A DNA stretch of 64,000 bases from CAVYBY01 sp963766935. Lineage in GTDB: Bacteria; Actinomycetota; UBA4738; HRBIN12. Numbering within the stretch: position 1 is the first letter of the stretch; every line of letters starts with the position of its first letter. Shown here piece after piece: positions 62,123-64,000 of the stretch. The notes below the pieces were generated by a model. That model searched no databases. It worked only from the letters and a program-made list of their open reading frames with translations, and was not told the DNA's origin. The translations under genes were made by a program, and so were the position numbers. The stretch spans positions 248,001-312,000 of the forward strand of contig CAVYBY010000006.1 in the NCBI GenBank assembly GCA_963766935.1. Reading direction: 5' to 3'.

Positions 62123-63130
62123 TCAGCGGTCCAGGAGCCAGCCGCGGGGAAGGAAGAGCCGCTCGTAGGTCCTCAAAGCGTACCGGTCCGTCATGCCGGC
62201 GATGTAGTCGGCGACGCGGGTCGGGAGATCCCCGGGGACCTCCGGATACTCGGGCGGGATCTCGTCGGGGTGATCCATGAAGTGCGCCACCAGATCCCGG
62301 AGCAGCTTTACGGCCTTCTCGTGCTCGTCGTGGCTCCCGGCCCTCAGATAGACCCGCTCGAACATGAAGTCGCGCAGCTCGTCGAGCGCCCGGAAGACCT
62401 CGGGCGACAGGCGGATCTCCTGCTGCTCGGTGCTCTGACCCACGAGGTCCGACACGAGGGTGTCGATCCGGGCGGAATGGGTGTCGCCGAGCACCCGCAT
62501 GGGTTCCTTCGGCAGCTCGTTCTCCTCGAGGATCTTGGCGCGCATCGCGTCGTCCAGATCATGGTTCAGGTACGCGATCCGGTCCGCATACCGGACGATC
62601 TGGGCCTCGAGCGAAGCCGGCGGCGGCATCGACCAGGGGTGGTTCACGATGCCGTCGCGGACCTCCGACGTCAGGTTGAGCCCCTGGCCGTCGTTCTCCA
62701 GGAAATCCACGACGCGCAGCGACTGTTCGGAGTGGCGGAACGGGCGCCCGAGGAACGGCGTCAGGGCCTGCTCGCCCAGATGTCCGAACGGCGTGTGCCC
62801 CAGGTCGTGTCCGAGCGCGATGGCTTCCGTGAGGTCCTCGTTCAGGCGAAGTGCCCGCGCGGCGGTCCGCGCGATCTGCGAGACGTCGAGCGTGTGCGTG
62901 AGCCGAACTCGGTAGTGGTCGCCCTCCGGTGCGATGAACACCTGGGTCTTGTGCTTGAGGCGCCGGAATGCCTTGGAGTGAACGATCCGGTCGCGGTCGC
63001 GCTGGAAGCAGGTCCGGATCGGGTCGTCGGGCTCGGCGCGCTCGCGGCCCTTGCTGCTGCCGGCAAGCACTGCCTGAGGAGAAAGGGTGGCGCGCTCGAT
63101 CTCCTCGGTGCGTTCGCGAGGGACCACCAT
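62123..63130 (-). CDS. dgt: deoxyguanosinetriphosphate triphosphohydrolase-like protein
   Basis: 335 residues from ATG 63130. The HD-superfamily motifs of the dGTPase family are present: RDRDRIVHSKAFRRLKHKTQVFIAPEGDHYRVRLTHTLDVSQIARTAARAL (His), then ALGHDLGHTPFGHLGEQAL (HD) and the Asp in RYADRIAYLNHDLDD. These cytosolic enzymes hydrolyse dNTPs to the nucleoside and tripolyphosphate, and actinobacterial members sit next to dnaG as here. The length matches the short (type 2) dGTPase-like group. The stop is 28 bp before the dnaG start. Confidence 0.93.
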   Translation of the reverse strand: MVVPRERTEEIERATLSPQAVLAGSSKGRERAEPDDPIRTCFQRDRDRIVHSKAFRRLKHKTQVFIAPEGDHYRVRLTHTLDVSQIARTAARALRLNEDLTEAIALGHDLGHTPFGHLGEQALTPFLGRPFRHSEQSLRVVDFLENDGQGLNLTSEVRDGIVNHPWSMPPPASLEAQIVRYADRIAYLNHDLDDAMRAKILEENELPKEPMRVLGDTHSARIDTLVSDLVGQSTEQQEIRLSPEVFRALDELRDFMFERVYLRAGSHDEHEKAVKLLRDLVAHFMDHPDEIPPEYPEVPGDLPTRVADYIAGMTDRYALRTYERLFLPRGWLLDR

Positions 63131-63173
63131 GGCGCCATCGTAGCCGGGACGGGCGACGCAGCGCGACTCGAAC

Positions 63174-63782
63174 TTAGTTTTGGGTCGCGCGGTAGTACAG
63201 ATAGGCGAACGTCTCGCGCAGGTAGCCCTCGAACCGAGTGTGCTCCGTCTTGGCGGCGGAGGTCCAGGTTGCCGAGGCGTACCCCCGGATGCCGAGGTCG
63301 CCGGCCATCCGATCGATCCGCGCGTTGTGCCAGGGATCGGAGACGAGGAACGCGGAGCTCATCCCCTCCGACCGCATCTGGTCGGCCGCGGCACGGAGGC
63401 TTTCCAACGACGTGTGCCCGACCGGGACGGCCTCCACGGCCTCCGCCGGGACGCCTCGGTCGAGCAGGAAGCTGCGCCCCGCCTCCGCCTCGGTGGACCG
63501 GTCCCCGGGCTGGTTCGCCCCGAGCACCAGGATGTGCCCGGCCCGGTGCTGCTGCCAGAGCAGCAGGGCGTGCTCCAAGCGGCCGCGGAACACGGGCGAC
63601 GGCGTGCCGTTGTACTGCGCGGCCCCGAGAACGACGATCGCGTCGACCCGCTGGATGTCGGCCGCGCCGTCGTGGTGGGCAGCTCGCCACACCACCACGA
63701 AGCTCGACGAGACGACGAGGAGGGCAGCAACGAGCACCAGCCCGATCGCGGAGCGAACGGGATGCCGGCGGACGCGGCCCAC
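63174..63782 (-). CDS. YdcF/DUF218-family membrane-anchored protein
   Basis: 202 residues from GTG 63782. One N-terminal membrane anchor (SAIGLVLVAALLVVSSSFVVVW) is followed by the DUF218 domain: AIVVLGAAQYNGTPSPVFRGRLEHALLLWQ, ILVLGANQPGDRSTEAEAGRSFLLDRGVPAEAVEAVPVGHTSLESLRAAADQM and AFLVSDPWHNARIDRMA. The domain resembles SanA/ElyC proteins implicated in envelope integrity or vancomycin sensitivity. The reaction is unknown. It lies 6 bp after the ppdK gene on the same strand, so the two are probably cotranscribed. Confidence 0.88.
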   Translation of the reverse strand: MGRVRRHPVRSAIGLVLVAALLVVSSSFVVVWRAAHHDGAADIQRVDAIVVLGAAQYNGTPSPVFRGRLEHALLLWQQHRAGHILVLGANQPGDRSTEAEAGRSFLLDRGVPAEAVEAVPVGHTSLESLRAAADQMRSEGMSSAFLVSDPWHNARIDRMAGDLGIRGYASATWTSAAKTEHTRFEGYLRETFAYLYYRATQN

Positions 63783-63788
63783 GCGGAG

Positions 63789-64000
63789 CTACCTTGACGC
63801 TGACTCGGATGTGCCGACCGCCGCCTGGCCGGCGGCGAGACGCGCGGTCTCGATGCGAAACGGCGAGCAGCTGACGTAGTCAAGGCCAAGCTCGTCGCAG
63901 AACACGACGCTCGCGGGGTCGCCGCCGTGCTCGCCGCAGATCCCGATGTGCAGGGCGGGGTTGGCCGCGCGACCGTCCTCGCTGGCGATCCGCATCAGGC
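63789..64000 (-). CDS. ppdK: pyruvate phosphate dikinase, C-terminal end only
   Basis: Only the last 70 codons are in the window. They read IGICGEHGGDPASVVFCDELGLDYVSCSPFRIETARLAAGQAAVG, the strongly conserved C-terminal PEP/pyruvate-binding region of PPDK. The Cys in ICGEHGGDP is the proton donor to pyruvate. The enzyme interconverts pyruvate + ATP + Pi with PEP + AMP + PPi. PEP synthase and enzyme I share the fold, but the GLDYVSCSPFR ending favours PPDK. The 5' part lies beyond base 64000. Confidence 0.92.
   Translation of the reverse strand, partial: LMRIASEDGRAANPALHIGICGEHGGDPASVVFCDELGLDYVSCSPFRIETARLAAGQAAVGTSESASR

Overview
The window is a high-GC bacterial chromosome segment with frequent GTG and TTG starts, many 4-bp ATGA/GTGA operon overlaps, class E/F-type sortases, an Actinobacteria-like primary sigma factor and a single-domain xylose isomerase. 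It most likely comes from an uncultured member of the Actinomycetota. The class cannot be fixed from the sequence, and a related high-GC lineage such as some Chloroflexota is not excluded. Several single-base frameshifts occur in otherwise well-preserved genes. They may be real or may be assembly errors.

Layout. 1-31.2 kb is mostly housekeeping and accessory single genes. These are an amino-acid permease (partial), a secreted lactonase-like propeller, a tRNA-Val, two polymer-forming (bactofilin-like) membrane proteins, a 1,460-residue Lhr helicase, a nitrobindin, a large polytopic membrane protein with a cupin, Lon protease, an HD-GYP/LuxR regulator, two sortase-like genes (one lacking the catalytic Cys, one with a broken 5' end), a tRNA with anticodon CAT, a PAS-PAS-GGDEF cyclase, fumarase, an ArsC-type reductase, a MacA/MacB-type exporter operon and a lone type IV pilin.

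32.6-48.7 kb is a pentose (xylose) utilisation region, all on the + strand. It opens with an unusual protein in which a sugar-transporter ABC ATPase is fused to a GAF-like region and a complete histidine kinase. An OmpR-type response regulator, a xylose-type binding lipoprotein and a permease follow. After a 172-bp gap with a hexamer direct-repeat array comes a second, conventional transporter (binding protein, single-domain ATPase, permease). This runs on, with overlapping stops and starts, into xylose isomerase, an aldose-epimerase-like protein, xylulokinase, a secreted FG-GAP/ASPIC protein and a frameshifted vanadium-haloperoxidase-like protein. The simplest reading is that the fused ATPase-kinase reports the state of one transporter to a response regulator that controls the catabolic operon. 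This is an inference.

48.7-57.85 kb holds a Gfo/Idh/MocA oxidoreductase and then a mobile island next to tRNA-Asn. The island carries two RHS modules in direct repeat with different C-terminal tails, each followed by an overlapping candidate immunity gene (a lipoprotein and a membrane protein). It also has a PD-(D/E)XK-like protein, a degenerate IS3-family element and a truncated tyrosine integrase. 57.85-64 kb returns to core genes on the - strand: rpiA, the primary sigma factor, dnaG, a dGTPase, a YdcF-like protein and the end of pyruvate phosphate dikinase.
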